A DNA stretch of 64,000 bases from Quercus robur (GCF_932294415.1 NC_065537.1:2604001-2668000), one strand, 5' to 3'; positions 11,100-21,430 are shown, counted from the stretch's first letter. The notes: a model not told the origin generated them from the sequence alone. A program made the numbers and translations.

Positions 11100-11516
11100 C
11101 TTAAAAATCCACACAAAAACACAAACATTAACACAAACCCATATCAAAAAATCAAACTAAAACACCTTTTTTTTTTTTTTTTTTAAAAAACCCCCAATAT
11201 TAAAAATTTAAGATTTTAAAGTAAAGTTCAATGGTTTGCCACTAAAGGAGTAGGAGGCCAGCGCCTGTGGACTATAGTTTAGGAGCTTGAGAATTGAGAG
11301 AGGCAGAGAGAACAGAAGAGGCAAAGAACCAAAAACGAAACCCTAAATCATATTTAACAACCAAAATTATAGAACAAAATAAAAAACTTATCGGTAATGT
11401 TTGTGGAGAGAATCTGGTCTAATTTTTAATAGTTTTTTATTTTTATTTTTTTTTTAGCCTTGAACTTTGAAGGGTGATCATTAGAGAGAGAGAATTGGTC
11501 CTTCTCCAGTATTGGT
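11100..11516. other. No gene seen; possible minus-strand leader
   Basis: On the minus strand 11270-11345 is CT-rich and includes a TTAGGGTTT word, typical of plant 5' leaders of ribosomal-protein genes, and it sits upstream of the RPL34 exon. No L34 first exon can be read in it. T-tracts occupy 11167-11184 and 11435-11454. Confidence 0.4.
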
Positions 11517-11990
11517 TTAGCTGCAAGGTTGTGTAGAAATAGGAGAGGGAGGGAGACAGCTGCAGCGGCAAGCAGGACAAGAGGTGTGGGAAGACAACCG
11601 TTGTTGAATACAGGTCACGTGGAAGCCATGGTTACACCTTCCCAACACACGAATCCCCTCTCCCTCCACAAACTCTGACAAGCAAATCGCACACTCTACT
11701 TCTGTTCCAGCCAGCTTCATCCTTACCAGGCTCGGACTTGCAATTAACGTATCAGCTGCCTCTTTCTCTAGCGTGCTCTTTCACTCATCATGTTGTACTT
11801 GTTGGTTTTGGGGTAGTGGTTGTTGGTGATTATTGCCACCACCACCACCACATAGGAAGCAGCGAATGGTGGAGTTGAGAACCAAAGCACATATGAGTGC
11901 GCAGAGGAGGACGATAAGGACTGTGGCCGCGTTTGCTTCAAAATCCCAAGAATTAGAGTACGGCTGCCAAAAATAATGCTGATGTATTAA
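11517..11990 (-). pseudogene. ATL-family RING-H2 E3 ubiquitin ligase, broken
   Basis: ATL proteins are small membrane-anchored RING-H2 ubiquitin ligases. The readable minus-strand frame has, in order, an N-terminal hydrophobic segment (ATVLIVLLCALICALVLNS) typical of ATLs, a Gly/Gln-rich linker, and a RING-H2 domain with spacing C-x2-C-x15-C-x1-H-x2-H-x2-C-x10-C-x2-C: all eight metal ligands are present. Three lesions argue against function. No ATG precedes the membrane segment in frame (a poly-A/T tract abuts it). A TGA stop at 11781-11783 splits the linker from the RING. The Trp four residues after the sixth ligand, which ATLs use for E2 contact, is Arg (CGG at 11598-11600, one step from TGG). 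The downstream ATG at about 11718-11720 could still yield a 67-residue soluble RING peptide. Confidence 0.8.
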
Positions 11991-12111
11991 TAGTTTTTTT
12001 TTTTTTTTAGGGTTTTATTTTTTTAATATTTTTATTTTTTTTAAATAATGCTGATGTGGAAAAATGTGAGAGTTTCAAAAACTTCGGTTATATATATATA
12101 TAGATTAATTA

Positions 12112-12440
12112 TGCAATAGATTTGAATAAATTAAACATCAAACAAGCATAGATCACATGAACACTAGGAATGATGACTCAAAAAAACTTTTAAAACTATG
12201 GTTTTAATGTAAAAAACTTGGAAAGGATTTAATCTAAACAATCTTCAAGGAAACATTTCACTAATAGAATGAAAATTTATACAATGGACTTAATCCTAAA
12301 TCTACTGCTACCTCATGTAGTACTTACTCATGTGATTATACGCAATTCCAAATCCATGAACTCTTCTATTTTGAAACTATTACACACAAACATAAGTTCT
12401 CACATGACATCTAGGATTTGTTATGAACATGTTGCATACA
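12112..12440 (-). mobile_element. Second, more decayed copy of the 5.1-kb LTR remnant
   Basis: It matches 5095-5420 in order: GATTAATTAT.CAA, ATGA.ATGACT.A, GGATTT, ATCTAA/CTAGCAATCTTCAAGG, CACTA, then CCTAAATCTA.TGC.ACC. The two copies are far diverged and their ends are not defined. They could be two insertions of one family or a product of older duplication. Confidence 0.4.
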
Positions 12441-13129
12441 TAGTACATCTCTTTTAAAAAACTTGGTGCATATTTATTATCAATACCTAAGTTCTCTGCT
12501 CTTAGAGGTGCCCTCCCGGGATTTTCCAAATATGCCCCCTCCCCCTCTATTTAATGTTAAAATTTAAAATATTGAGTAAATTTTAGGTAATGGCCCCTTT
12601 CATTATTTTCAAAAAAAAAAAAAAAAAAAGTATGAATGCTCTTTAATTTATTGTTGTCTCCTTTATTTTCTTTTTAATATTGACTTTTTTTTTCATATAT
12701 AAGTCATTAATTTAGGAGCATAGTATAAGTTAATAAAAATATATAAGTAAATCTCTTTAGCAAAATATTTTTGTTGTTTTTCAAAAATAAAATCATATGC
12801 ATTTATATAGAGAGTTAAAACTACCAGAATACAATAATACATTTGGCTTGGCCTCCATTAACAAAATTTTCTAACTGTGCCACTGCTCGTAGAATTTTTT
12901 TTTTTTTTTTTTTTTTTGAGAATCCTGCTCATAGATTATTAGACCTAAGTTTTAAAGGTCGACGTACTTGGACTAGCTTTAGGTTTCATTGAATACAACG
13001 CATAAGTGAAAGAGTAGACAGAGTCACAGAGGCTTAGCTAATAAAATCTGCACATTATTTTCTTCTCAAGCATTAGCATTACATACTACTTCGAACCATC
13101 TCTAACAACTATCCTTTACTGCTTAACAC
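12441..13129. other. No gene seen
   Basis: AT-rich with A/T homopolymers at 12610-12629 and 12896-12917. No ORF of interest, RNA gene or repeat ends were noticed. Confidence 0.6.
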
Positions 13130-13550
13130 AGAGTCACACATCACCAGACTCACACGTATGTTTTTATTTGAATTTATGCGGATTATGGATTTGACATTAT
13201 TCTCAATGGTTACTATGCGTTGGTCCCATTTAATTAAATTCATCACCTTCTGACCCTAATGCATATTTATTAAAAAGTATAACTTAATTATGCAGAATTA
13301 TTATAATAATAATAAAAAATGTGCATAATTTCAGCTAGATTATATTCCAAAGAACTTTATTCAATCATTTTCACCGATTTACAAACATTTGGAAACACAA
13401 CTTATAAAAACAGTATAACACTATTCTTGAACAAGAATTTCATTTATGAAATCAAATCACGTACACACTGGTCTAATATGAAGGAAATGCAAACACCAAA
13501 TTATTTCATCTTTCCACCTTACAAAGACGCCCTTAACACCTATAAATGCT
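13130..13550. repeat. Paralogous block D, 3' flank of OCT-a, matching 54190-54410
   Basis: Shared with 54190-54410: a GTTTTTAT.TGAATT.ATG segment followed by GGATTATGGATTTGACATT / GGCTTATGGATTTGACATT, then TCAATGGTT, then ATGAAGGAAATGCAAACAC, AAATTATTTCATCT and CTTGACACC-like text. It lies immediately downstream of OCT-a, and its partner lies to the left of the decayed OCT at 57 kb. The two flanks are therefore positional equivalents of an old duplication. Confidence 0.6.
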
Positions 13551-13603
13551 ACGTAAAATAAGCTACTGTCTCCATGGTATTATATATCATATGTAATATA
13601 AGT

Positions 13604-15154
13604 TCAAACGATTACGCTATCTTTTTGCTCTTGTTCATCCATGGTGTTACAAAGAGATTTACCTTTTGTCTCTGGTAAAAAGATTAGAAAGAACCCACAC
13701 AAAAATATTGCCAATCCAAAAATCCCAAAAGATAGGAACTCATTTCTTCTCCCTGCTGAAGTCAATAATGGATCAAACACTGTGCCAAGCACAACTGCTT
13801 GCCTAGCCAGCGATGTGGCCGAGCTCCTTACACTTGTTGGAAACAACTCGGTTGTGTATATCAGCCACACATTATACGCAAAACATGAGCAAAATAAAGA
13901 TGCTAGTACTAGCCCAATCTGTATGCCTTCTCTACCACGGCCTAGAACAACACAGAGTATGCTGAATATGCCACTTACTATACAAAAGACAAACAATGAA
14001 CCTCTCCTATTCCATCTTTCCATAAAGACCAAGGATAGTAAATTTGCAGGCATCAACATTGAGGCATTAAATACGACGCTCAAATAGATGTTGAAACCCA
14101 AATTTCCTACCCCGAATAACATGCCAAAGAATGCCACTCCAATGCCTAACCCAAGTGCCATACTTGCCAATATCCGTTTTAAAGCCCATCCCCTCTTGCA
14201 TAAGTTTTTCATCACTTTGTAAGGATTATTAACCTTTGATATTTCCTTCCTGAGGGGAATGTTGGATGTGTATAAGTCTAAACTCTTGACTGGTATAGAT
14301 GCAATTCCTCTCAATACATCAACAGCTTCTTTGTCACGCCCTTGCATGAAAAGCCACCTAGGAGACTCATAGACAAAGAAGTAAGTCATGATACAGAAAG
14401 ATATTGACGGAATAGAAGTGTAGAGATAGAGTTTTCTCCATGATGAACCTCTATTCAGATATGCTATAGCTGATAAGGACATTAACCCAACTGTATAAGA
14501 GAAAAATCCGATCGAACCTATTTGGCCACGCCACCTTTTTCCCACTCTCTCTGTTAACAAAATAAGAGAGCATGATATAATTGGTGCGCGACCAAAGCCG
14601 CTTATAAGTCTCAAGGCTGAGTACATCCATATGTTCACCGAGAAGGCTGTGAGAAGCGAGGCTAAGCACATTATTAGACATGAGAGGTAAAGCAATTTCT
14701 TCCTACCAAGCCAGAAGTCACCAAATATAGCAAGAGTGAATCCACCAATTAGGCATCCAAAGAAGAAGGATGAAGCAGGAAGGCCTATGATGAATGAACT
14801 TGCACATTCGAGACCCCACTCTGATATGATTGTCTTGTGAGAAGAATCAACCCAAGACCAAGCACTTTTTGGGAGTTGGCAAATATTGGACTTTGGGCTG
14901 CATGTTGTGTTCAAGTTGCAGTGCCATTTTGGATGAGCATCAGCAAAGATGCTGATAATTGTTTGTTGTGCATCAATGAGCGTTGGGACTGATACAAGAA
15001 GGGCTTGCAAGAACTGAGACCACCCAAAACCTCCTATAATTTGTTCAATGGTTTCATCTAGAGACAATGAAGGAAGGACTTGTTGGGTTTCCGGAGTCTT
15101 TTGCTCGGCTGAGTGAGTCTCTTTGAGGTTTTCGCTTATATTTGGTAAGGCCAT
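13604..15154 (-). CDS. Organic cation/carnitine transporter (OCT-a)
   Basis: This is a 516-residue, intronless MFS transporter of the plant OCT family, which moves carnitine or other organic cations across the plasma membrane or tonoplast; the substrate cannot be read here. An N-terminal cytosolic segment with SLDETIEQIIGGFG (31-44) precedes TM1 (~46-68). A long extracellular loop with Cys 79, 85 and 92 and an NTTC glycosylation sequon (82-85) leads to TM2 (~119-142). The MFS motif GDFWLGRKK is at 145-153, YESPRWLF at 262-269 after TM6, ELFPTSVR at 436-443 and LPETKGKS at 493-500 after TM12. Length agrees with Arabidopsis OCTs (about 515-540). The start is chosen because the other copies begin at the equivalent place. 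A TATA-like ATTTAAATA lies at 15207-15215. Closest relative here is the fragment at 29394. It could be any of the OCT2/3/5/6-like subgroup. Confidence 0.93.
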   Translation of the reverse strand: MALPNISENLKETHSAEQKTPETQQVLPSLSLDETIEQIIGGFGWSQFLQALLVSVPTLIDAQQTIISIFADAHPKWHCNLNTTCSPKSNICQLPKSAWSWVDSSHKTIISEWGLECASSFIIGLPASSFFFGCLIGGFTLAIFGDFWLGRKKLLYLSCLIMCLASLLTAFSVNIWMYSALRLISGFGRAPIISCSLILLTERVGKRWRGQIGSIGFFSYTVGLMSLSAIAYLNRGSSWRKLYLYTSIPSISFCIMTYFFVYESPRWLFMQGRDKEAVDVLRGIASIPVKSLDLYTSNIPLRKEISKVNNPYKVMKNLCKRGWALKRILASMALGLGIGVAFFGMLFGVGNLGFNIYLSVVFNASMLMPANLLSLVFMERWNRRGSLFVFCIVSGIFSILCVVLGRGREGIQIGLVLASLFCSCFAYNVWLIYTTELFPTSVRSSATSLARQAVVLGTVFDPLLTSAGRRNEFLSFGIFGLAIFLCGFFLIFLPETKGKSLCNTMDEQEQKDSVIV

Positions 15155-16490
15155 AGTGTAATTGTGCTACGAACAACTTTGATAACTCTTGGCTTGTAGT
15201 TCTACCATTTAAATATTGATGGTCCTGTGCCCTGTGACATTAAATTCTGCTACGTACCTTCATGTTTCAGCTTTTATTTAATTGTTTAATTGTTAGGTAT
15301 ATTACAGCTCAACGATTACTTCAATAACTGCATAGCATCCCCATTAATTGATTCCCAAAATTCTTAATCCAAGGTGGGTATATTCTAATCTCATACAAAT
15401 ATCCATGTGTACGAGGAATGGCTACTTTTATTTGTACAAAGTAAGCCGATTACCATGAAATTATGAATACAAACACAACAGCTAACGTTGTATACATCGT
15501 AATATCAGGAAACCAAAGCAAATATCAAATCTTCTTGATGCACCACTGTTCCATGGTCAATCTAAGCTGGCGCTTGGTTAGTTCCTTACGTAATACTATT
15601 TCGCACACTTGCTAGTGGATATGCTTTCCTTGTGATCAATCCTAAGCGAAACTCCCGGCTACAGAATTTCAACAAGTGTTTGATAAAGCGGATCCTCAGA
15701 TGTAGAAGTGGCTTTAGGACTTTTTTTAAGGAGGGTCAAAGTGGTTAGGAATTTGTAAGGGGCAATTAAAAAATAAAATGAATTTATTTATTTTTCTGTA
15801 TATACAACTTTGTTTATTGTATACAATCATCTAAAATAGTATTCTAAAAACAATTTAGCATTTAATACAATTATATCGTACAATATTATAGTCTAAAAAT
15901 GTTATTTAATACTTTATAAATTACTAAGACAACAACTATCGAATGCATAATAACTCGTTATATTTATATGTAATATCAATAAAATAAAAAATATATGATA
16001 AAGAATAATAGTAACATACCTAGGAGTAGGACTAAAAGTAAATATAAAACTAAGGAAAAAAATATAAGTTTTTTTTTTTTTTTGAAGTGTATAGTTTTTT
16101 AACCATACACATAGTCACTCTCTTGGAATTGAAGCAAGTATTAAAAAACTTTTTGAACTTGGAAATCTATAGAACATTTTTCAAACTACTCAATCAAAAG
16201 GAGAGAAAAACTAAGAAATCATAGAAGTGAGAAAAAGAGATAGAAAGAGAATGAGGAAAGAATCACATATATATAAATTGAGATCTATTGGTTGTAATAA
16301 TGGTGTAATTTTTTGTTGATGAAGAAGAAAAGTACAATGAAAAATAACTTCATTTTGCTATCAATAAAAAAGTAAACCAGAGTTTCGAAGAGAAAATTTA
16401 TAATTTTTTAATGAATGAGCAAAAAGTTGAAACATTTTTTTCTTTATTATAAAATTAAATATTTTAAGAATAGTGCTACTTACACAAAAC
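15155..16490. repeat. OCT-a/OCT-b intergenic region, duplicated at 29787-31146
   Basis: This contains the OCT-a upstream region and the OCT-b 3' flank. It is nearly collinear with 29787-31146 with small indels, including TGTGTACGAGGAATGGCTAC, AGCTGGCGCTTGGTTAGTTC and GGTTGTAATAATGGTGTAAT. No further gene is seen in it. Confidence 0.8.
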
Positions 16491-18038
16491 TTACACAATT
16501 ATATTATTCATACGCTCTTGTTCATCCATGGTGTTACAAAGATTTTTACCCTTTGTCTCTGGCAAAATGATCACAATGAAACTACACAACAATATTGTCA
16601 ATCCAAAAGTTCCAAACGATAAAAATCCATTTCTCTTCCCTCCTGAAGTCAATATCGGAACAAACGCTGAACCAAGGACAATTGCTTGCCTGATCAACGT
16701 TGAGGCCGAGTTCCTCACAGTAGTTGGAAACAATTCAATTGTGAATATCATCACCACATTTAATGCCAAAGAGGTGCAAAACAAAGATGCTAGTTCTAGC
16801 CCGATCTGTATACCTTCTCTACTTCTGCCTACTACAGCACACATTATGCTACATATGCCACTTATTATACATAAGGCAAACAATGAACCTTTCCTTTTCC
16901 ATCTTGCTAAAAAGAACAAGGTTACTAAATTTGTAGGTATTAACAATAAGGCATTAAACATGACACCCAAATAGAGGTTGAAACCTAAATTTCTTACACC
17001 GAATAACATGCCAAAGTATACTAATCCAATGCCAAAACCAAGTACCATAGTTGCTAATATCCGTCGTAATGCCCATCTTCTCTTAAATAAGTCCTTCATC
17101 AATTTGTAAGGATAACTTGTTGATATTTCTTGCCCAAGATGAATGCTAGATAGTTCCAAGTCTAAACTATTGCCTTCTATAGATGCAAGTTTTCTCAATA
17201 CTGCTTTGGCTTCTATGTCACGTCCTACCATGAAAAGCCATCTAGGAGACTCATACACAAAGTAGTAAGTAATGATACAGTATGAGATTGCTGGAATAGA
17301 AGTACAGAGATAAAGAATTCTCCATGATGAACCTCTGTTCAAATAGGCCGCAGCTGGTAAAGATAATATCCCGAATGAAGACAAGACAAATGTCATTGTC
17401 CCTATTTGTCCACGCCACTGTTTTCCCACTCTCTCGGTTAACAAAATAAAAGTGCATGTTGTAATTGATCCACGGCCAAACCCGCTTAGAAGTCTCAAGG
17501 TCGAGTACATCCAAATGTTAATCGAGAATGCCGTGAAAAGCGAGGTAAAGCACATTATTAGGCATGAGAGGTAAAGCAAGTTCTTCCTACCAAGACGGAT
17601 GTCGCCAAGTGTAGCAAGACTTAATCCACCAACTATGCTGCCTACGAAGAAAGATGAAGCAGGAAGTCCTGTGATGAATGAACTAGCACATTCCAGACCC
17701 CATTCCGATATGATTGTCTTGTGAGAAGGTTCATCCCAAGACCAAGCACTTTTTGGGAGTTGGCAGATATTGGAGTTTGAGTTGCATGTTGTGTTGAAGT
17801 TGCAATGCCAATTTGGCTCTGCATCAGTAAAGATGCTTATAAATGTTTGTTGTGCATCAAATAAAGATGGGACTGATACAAGGATGGCTTGAATGAATTG
17901 AGACCACCCAAAATCTCCTAAAATTTGTTCAATTGTCTCATCTATAGACAAGGGAAGAAGGACTTGGTTGAGTCCTGTAGTCTCTTGGTCAGCAGAGTTA
18001 GTCCCCACGAGATTATGGGTTGTAGTTGATATTTCCAT
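16491..18038 (-). CDS. Organic cation/carnitine transporter (OCT-b)
   Basis: 515-residue intronless OCT of the same architecture as OCT-a. Family features are the amphipathic N-terminus with SIDETIEQILGDFG, TM1, a Cys-rich extracellular loop with the NTTC sequon (82-85), the MFS motif GDIRLGRKN (145-153), YESPRWLF after TM6, RWKRKGSL between TM8 and TM9, ELFPTTVR and LPETKGKN at the end of TM12. All key motifs are intact. It is clearly the partner of OCT-b' at 31147 (about 35 residue differences counted by eye, so roughly 93% identity). It lies 1.3 kb upstream of OCT-a in the same direction. I see no obvious TATA box in the first 60 bases upstream. Substrate and membrane (plasma membrane or vacuole) are not readable from the sequence. 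Confidence 0.93.
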   Translation of the reverse strand: MEISTTTHNLVGTNSADQETTGLNQVLLPLSIDETIEQILGDFGWSQFIQAILVSVPSLFDAQQTFISIFTDAEPNWHCNFNTTCNSNSNICQLPKSAWSWDEPSHKTIISEWGLECASSFITGLPASSFFVGSIVGGLSLATLGDIRLGRKNLLYLSCLIMCFTSLFTAFSINIWMYSTLRLLSGFGRGSITTCTFILLTERVGKQWRGQIGTMTFVLSSFGILSLPAAAYLNRGSSWRILYLCTSIPAISYCIITYYFVYESPRWLFMVGRDIEAKAVLRKLASIEGNSLDLELSSIHLGQEISTSYPYKLMKDLFKRRWALRRILATMVLGFGIGLVYFGMLFGVRNLGFNLYLGVMFNALLLIPTNLVTLFFLARWKRKGSLFALCIISGICSIMCAVVGRSREGIQIGLELASLFCTSLALNVVMIFTIELFPTTVRNSASTLIRQAIVLGSAFVPILTSGGKRNGFLSFGTFGLTILLCSFIVIILPETKGKNLCNTMDEQERMNNIIV

Positions 18039-19342
18039 AAAGCTTTGATGACTTGGGCTTGTAGATCTATCACTTCAAGTACTGATGGCCTTGTGTCATT
18101 TAACCTGCATATGGATATTATTTATAAGTCAATTTTTCTTTAATCATTTTAACTCCAAAAATATTTCAAATTTAATAAATAAATAAATTATATCACTGCC
18201 ATGACCAAACAGGTAACCAAATATTTCATTTTAACTAAAACTATTCAACTTAATAAATTTAAATAAATTGCATCACATGTCATAACAAATAAGTCACCAC
18301 AAACACTAAACAACAAACCAAATAAATTATTCTGTTCCAACAAAACAAATAAAAAACAATGAATATATATATACACACACCATTGGAAATAGGATATAAT
18401 TTTGTCAAGAGAAAAATAAACCAACCAATCAATGCTAAATAACAAAACAATAAACAGTGGTAGAGTCAAGAATTTCTTCTGGAGGGACAAGCTAAATATA
18501 ATTAAATTCTTAAGTAAAAAAGCTGTGTCTTACTTTTTTTTCATGGAAATAAAATCATTTATAATTGAGTCTATAACTAAATTTTATAGCTATATGACTA
18601 TATCTATTTCTATATACACAGTTACACTTAAATTTATATTTTCATCTCATACACCGGTATAATCTAATATTAATTATTGAAATTTAGGACCATGTTCTAA
18701 GGGAACAATTTATACTTATATATATTCATTTGCTTAAGTTCATATAATCTACGAGCCTTTTTAAGGGATTCATTATCTAAAGTTTCAATCTTTAGGACAA
18801 AGGATTATATTTGTATGAACAATTAGTGTTAACTACCAAGCACATACAGTTAGATAAAATTAAATAATTAAGCAAATCTCAACGACAAATACATTAATAT
18901 ACAATATAAACAATAGTATCATATATATATACACACTACAAGGTAATATATTATAAATTTTATTTATAATATATATTAAATACTAAACAAAAATGTAAAG
19001 AAATTGACAATCACAAAGTTATTTACTATTGTTTTTAATGAGATCGGCAAACAAGACAACCACAAAAGCAGTCTACTTTAGTCTTCACCCTTCAGCAGAG
19101 TACACTAGCATTCACAGATTAGATAGAATGACTGAATAACAAACGATAAAAAGAGAAAACCCAGATCACCGGAGAGAGAGAGAGAGAGAGACCAGCAGAG
19201 CTTTGGCTACAACAGAATGGCTTCAGGAGAGAGAACTCAGGGAGAGAGAGATTACCAGCAGAGCTTTGGCTACAGTAGAATGGCTTCAGGAGAGAGAACT
19301 CAAGGAAAGAGAGAGACGACGAAGTACTCTCTTCCTTTTGAA
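18039..19342. repeat. OCT-b upstream region, duplicated at 32692-34000; includes a local tandem duplication
   Basis: It is collinear with the OCT-b' upstream region, so the two genes were copied with their promoters. Near 19183-19306 a ~61-bp GA-rich segment containing CAGCAGAGCTTTGGCTACA is present twice in tandem. The equivalent region of the other copy (33865-33930) has it once, so this doubling happened after the segmental duplication. The small frame 19217-19429 arises from this repeat and is not a gene. Confidence 0.75.
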
Positions 19343-19499
19343 GGAAAATTCTTAGATATTCCTAGAGTATGTAGAAATTGTATTCCTTCCACTCACATTC
19401 ATAATAGACCCCACCATAAATTTATTTAGTGGACCCCACTATGAATATGAGGGGAAGAAGTATCATTTTCCGTCCTCCGAGAATACCTAAGAATTACTC
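19343..19499. mobile_element. 157-bp MITE with 9-bp target duplication
   Basis: The ends are GGAAAATTCTTAGATATTCC and, reverse complemented, GAGTAATTCTTAGGTATTCT. The element is flanked by an exact CCTTTTGAA at 19334-19342 and 19500-19508. A 9-bp duplication fits a Mutator-type MITE (8 bp, hAT, cannot be excluded because the flanking C is repeated). A diverged copy is at the equivalent place in the other block (about 33975-34145). Its right end is also the first part of every unit of the 790-bp array at 34.1-38.8 kb. Confidence 0.6.
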
Positions 19500-20234
19500 C
19501 CTTTTGAATCGGAAACCCAGACTTTTTTTGGGAAGTTCTTGTTAACACCGCCAATAATAACAAGTAACAACCTGTTATTTACAACCTGTTATTTAAAAAT
19601 ATTATAAAAGTGTTGTAAAAATGTTATGAAAATAGCATTTTTCTTATCTGTATATATTAAGAGGATTCAGAAAGTTAGTTATTGCTTTTTTTTTCTATAA
19701 AAAATAGCCCTAAATTAATTAACCAACAACTTAAAAATGGGGTTAAAATGGTAAATTGGCAAAATAAAGTTAGTTATTTTTTTTTACTGTCAAAAATACC
19801 CCTACCTAAAACTTAAAAATAGGTTTAAAATAATAAATTGACAAAAGTAATAAATTCTTACTTCTACGTTAAAATGTCTTACTGCTTCTAATAAACTTTT
19901 ACTTTTACATTAATTTAAATTCCTACTACTCTCTAACTCCTTACAAAATAGGATCACTCTTTTGTTAGTTTTAAAACTCCTCAAATTTACAAAACTCACC
20001 CCACGTATTCTTTTTTTTTTTTTTTTTTGGTGATTGAAAAAAGTAGAAATCTCAAATTATAATAAATGCAAATTATTTTTTTACTTCATCACGATGTAAA
20101 GTAATCTTTATCCAAAAAATAAAAGTAATCTTTTTTTTTTTTTAATTAGGCTAATATTTCCAATTGGTAAAATTTTGTTTTTGAGTGGGGACCGAAGTCA
20201 AATTTTTCTTTGGCCCAAAACAAATTAGGCCGAG
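19500..20234. repeat. Single interrupted copy of the 790-bp array unit
   Basis: 19480-19640 matches the first part of the array unit (GGAAACC, then AGTTCTTGTTAA.ACCGCC). 20145-20234 matches its middle (AATTGGTAAAATTTTGTTTT, GTGGGGACC, TTTGGCCCAAA and AATTAGGCCGAG). About 500 bases of AT-rich DNA with a degenerate ~95-bp doublet (19670-19850) separate them. The match stops exactly where the gypsy-like LTR begins. This is the pre-amplification state of the array. Confidence 0.65.
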
Positions 20235-20405
20235 TGTAGAGAGGGAAAATTCCCGACCTATCACAAGCTGACACGTCACATTACCAAGTCCACAAAATAT
20301 AGCCAATTACAAAGCACCACATACTGCTGCTAGGTTTTGCTATCACTATTCAGAAGCCAACAGAAATTTGCCAAGTGTCATGCAAAAACCAATCACACAT
20401 CAGCG

Positions 20406-20536
20406 CACGTGTAAACGATGACACAAACAGCTTCGCACGTGTAAGCAATGACACAAGCAACCTCGCACGTGTAAGCGATGACTTAAGCGGACCAATCAGG
20501 CTGTGACATGTGTCACCAATCAAGCTCCGCCACGTG
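20406..20536. promoter_or_regulatory. Four G-box (CACGTG) elements in the LTR, three in exact 30-bp phase
   Basis: CACGTG occurs at 20406, 20436, 20466 and 20531. The first three are parts of a 30-bp tandem repeat (GCACGTGTAA.C.ATGAC). The fourth is CCACGTGTCG. CACGTG is bound by bZIP and bHLH factors, and ACGTGTC resembles the abscisic-acid response element. The cluster lies just upstream of the LTR TATA box, which suggests a regulated LTR promoter. Confidence 0.6.
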
Positions 20537-20559
20537 TCGCTCACCCACCCCCAAACTCC

Positions 20560-20568
20560 TATAAATAG
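20560..20568 (+). promoter_or_regulatory. TATA box of the gypsy-like LTR
   Basis: TATAAATAG at 20560-20568, about 25 bases after the last G-box, is a near-consensus plant TATA box. Transcription would start near 20595, which defines the U3/R boundary. Confidence 0.65.
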
Positions 20569-21347
20569 AAGCCTTCCTGAGACATTTAGGGAGACCAGGA
20601 TTCAGAGGACCGAAAGATTCAGGAGGACCAAGATTCAGAAGTGAAAAAGCTCTGCTGGAATCAAGCCCTGAAGCCTCCAGGAACTTTAAGAACTTCAACC
20701 CCAAAATCGGAGAACATTCGAAGCAGAATCATCCAAACCGTCTGCCTAGATCCTAAAGTTTGCGGGAATCAAGCTCAAAGGTCCGAAAATATCAACAAAT
20801 CACAAATCAGTGAAGCTCTACGGATTCAAGCCTCCAAAGCCCCGAAGAACTTCCACCACAAACCTTCAAATACAAAAAACATTCAAAACAGAATCATCCA
20901 AACTACCTGCCTAGATCTCAAAGGTCACTGGAATCAAGCTCAAAAGCCTCCAGAAACCTCAAACAACCACAAATCAGTGAAGCTCCACGGATTCAAGCAT
21001 CTAAAGCCTCGAAGAACTTCCACAACAAAACTTCGAAGACGAAGAACACGAAGAACGTGAAGAACAAAGGATTTCCAACAAGCTCATAACCAGAGATTCA
21101 TTGTAATTCTGTTCCAAAGATCTTCGATCCATCCCTCAACCAAATTGAAGAATATCTTGTGTTTAAATCAAAATCACATCACTACAAATCCAATCAACAA
21201 ATCTTTGAAGGAGATCGAATCAGATGATCAATCTTTTGTAATCATAGAGAATTGTACCACACAATCATCAATACAAATTCGCATTTGTGAAACTATTTTA
21301 CTTGTTTGACTTATTTCGAACCGAGAAATTTAGTCGCTTACAAATTC

Positions 21348-21365
21348 TGGCACGCCCAGTGGGAC
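21348..21365 (+). other. Primer-binding-site candidate
   Basis: TGGCACGCCCAGTGGGAC starts five bases after the LTR end. It has the TGG start and position expected of a tRNA 3'-end complement. I cannot name the tRNA with certainty. Confidence 0.5.
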
Positions 21366-21430
21366 ATCTCTGCCTCTCATCTCATTCTCCTTTAAAGAAA
21401 GAAATCTTCACCATCTTGCTGCCTATTTCA

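Larger units (their letters stand above)
20235..21342 (+). mobile_element. Left LTR of a Ty3/gypsy-like retrotransposon
   Basis: The LTR is about 1.1 kb, beginning TGTAGAGAGG and ending CGCTTACA (TG..CA termini). The left end is placed exactly because the flanking repeat unit, which continues AATACC elsewhere, is interrupted after GGCCGAG. The right end is followed by a primer-site-like sequence and then gag. Inside are a G-box cluster, a TATA box and a ~125-bp degenerate repeat with GGAATCAAGC and AATCATCCAAAC motifs (20650-21020). No matching right LTR occurs in the window. Confidence 0.75.

Noticed and set aside
13641..14087. 148-154-codon antisense frames in all four OCT genes (also 16528-16974, 31184-31630, 50391-50855)
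   Set aside because: They are shadows of the OCT reading frame: the similar length and peptide follow from sense-strand conservation. No start context, domain or independent signal supports them.
20641..21060. 139-codon frame within the gypsy-like LTR
   Set aside because: It reads through a degenerate tandem repeat of the LTR. Basic and repetitive, without any domain.
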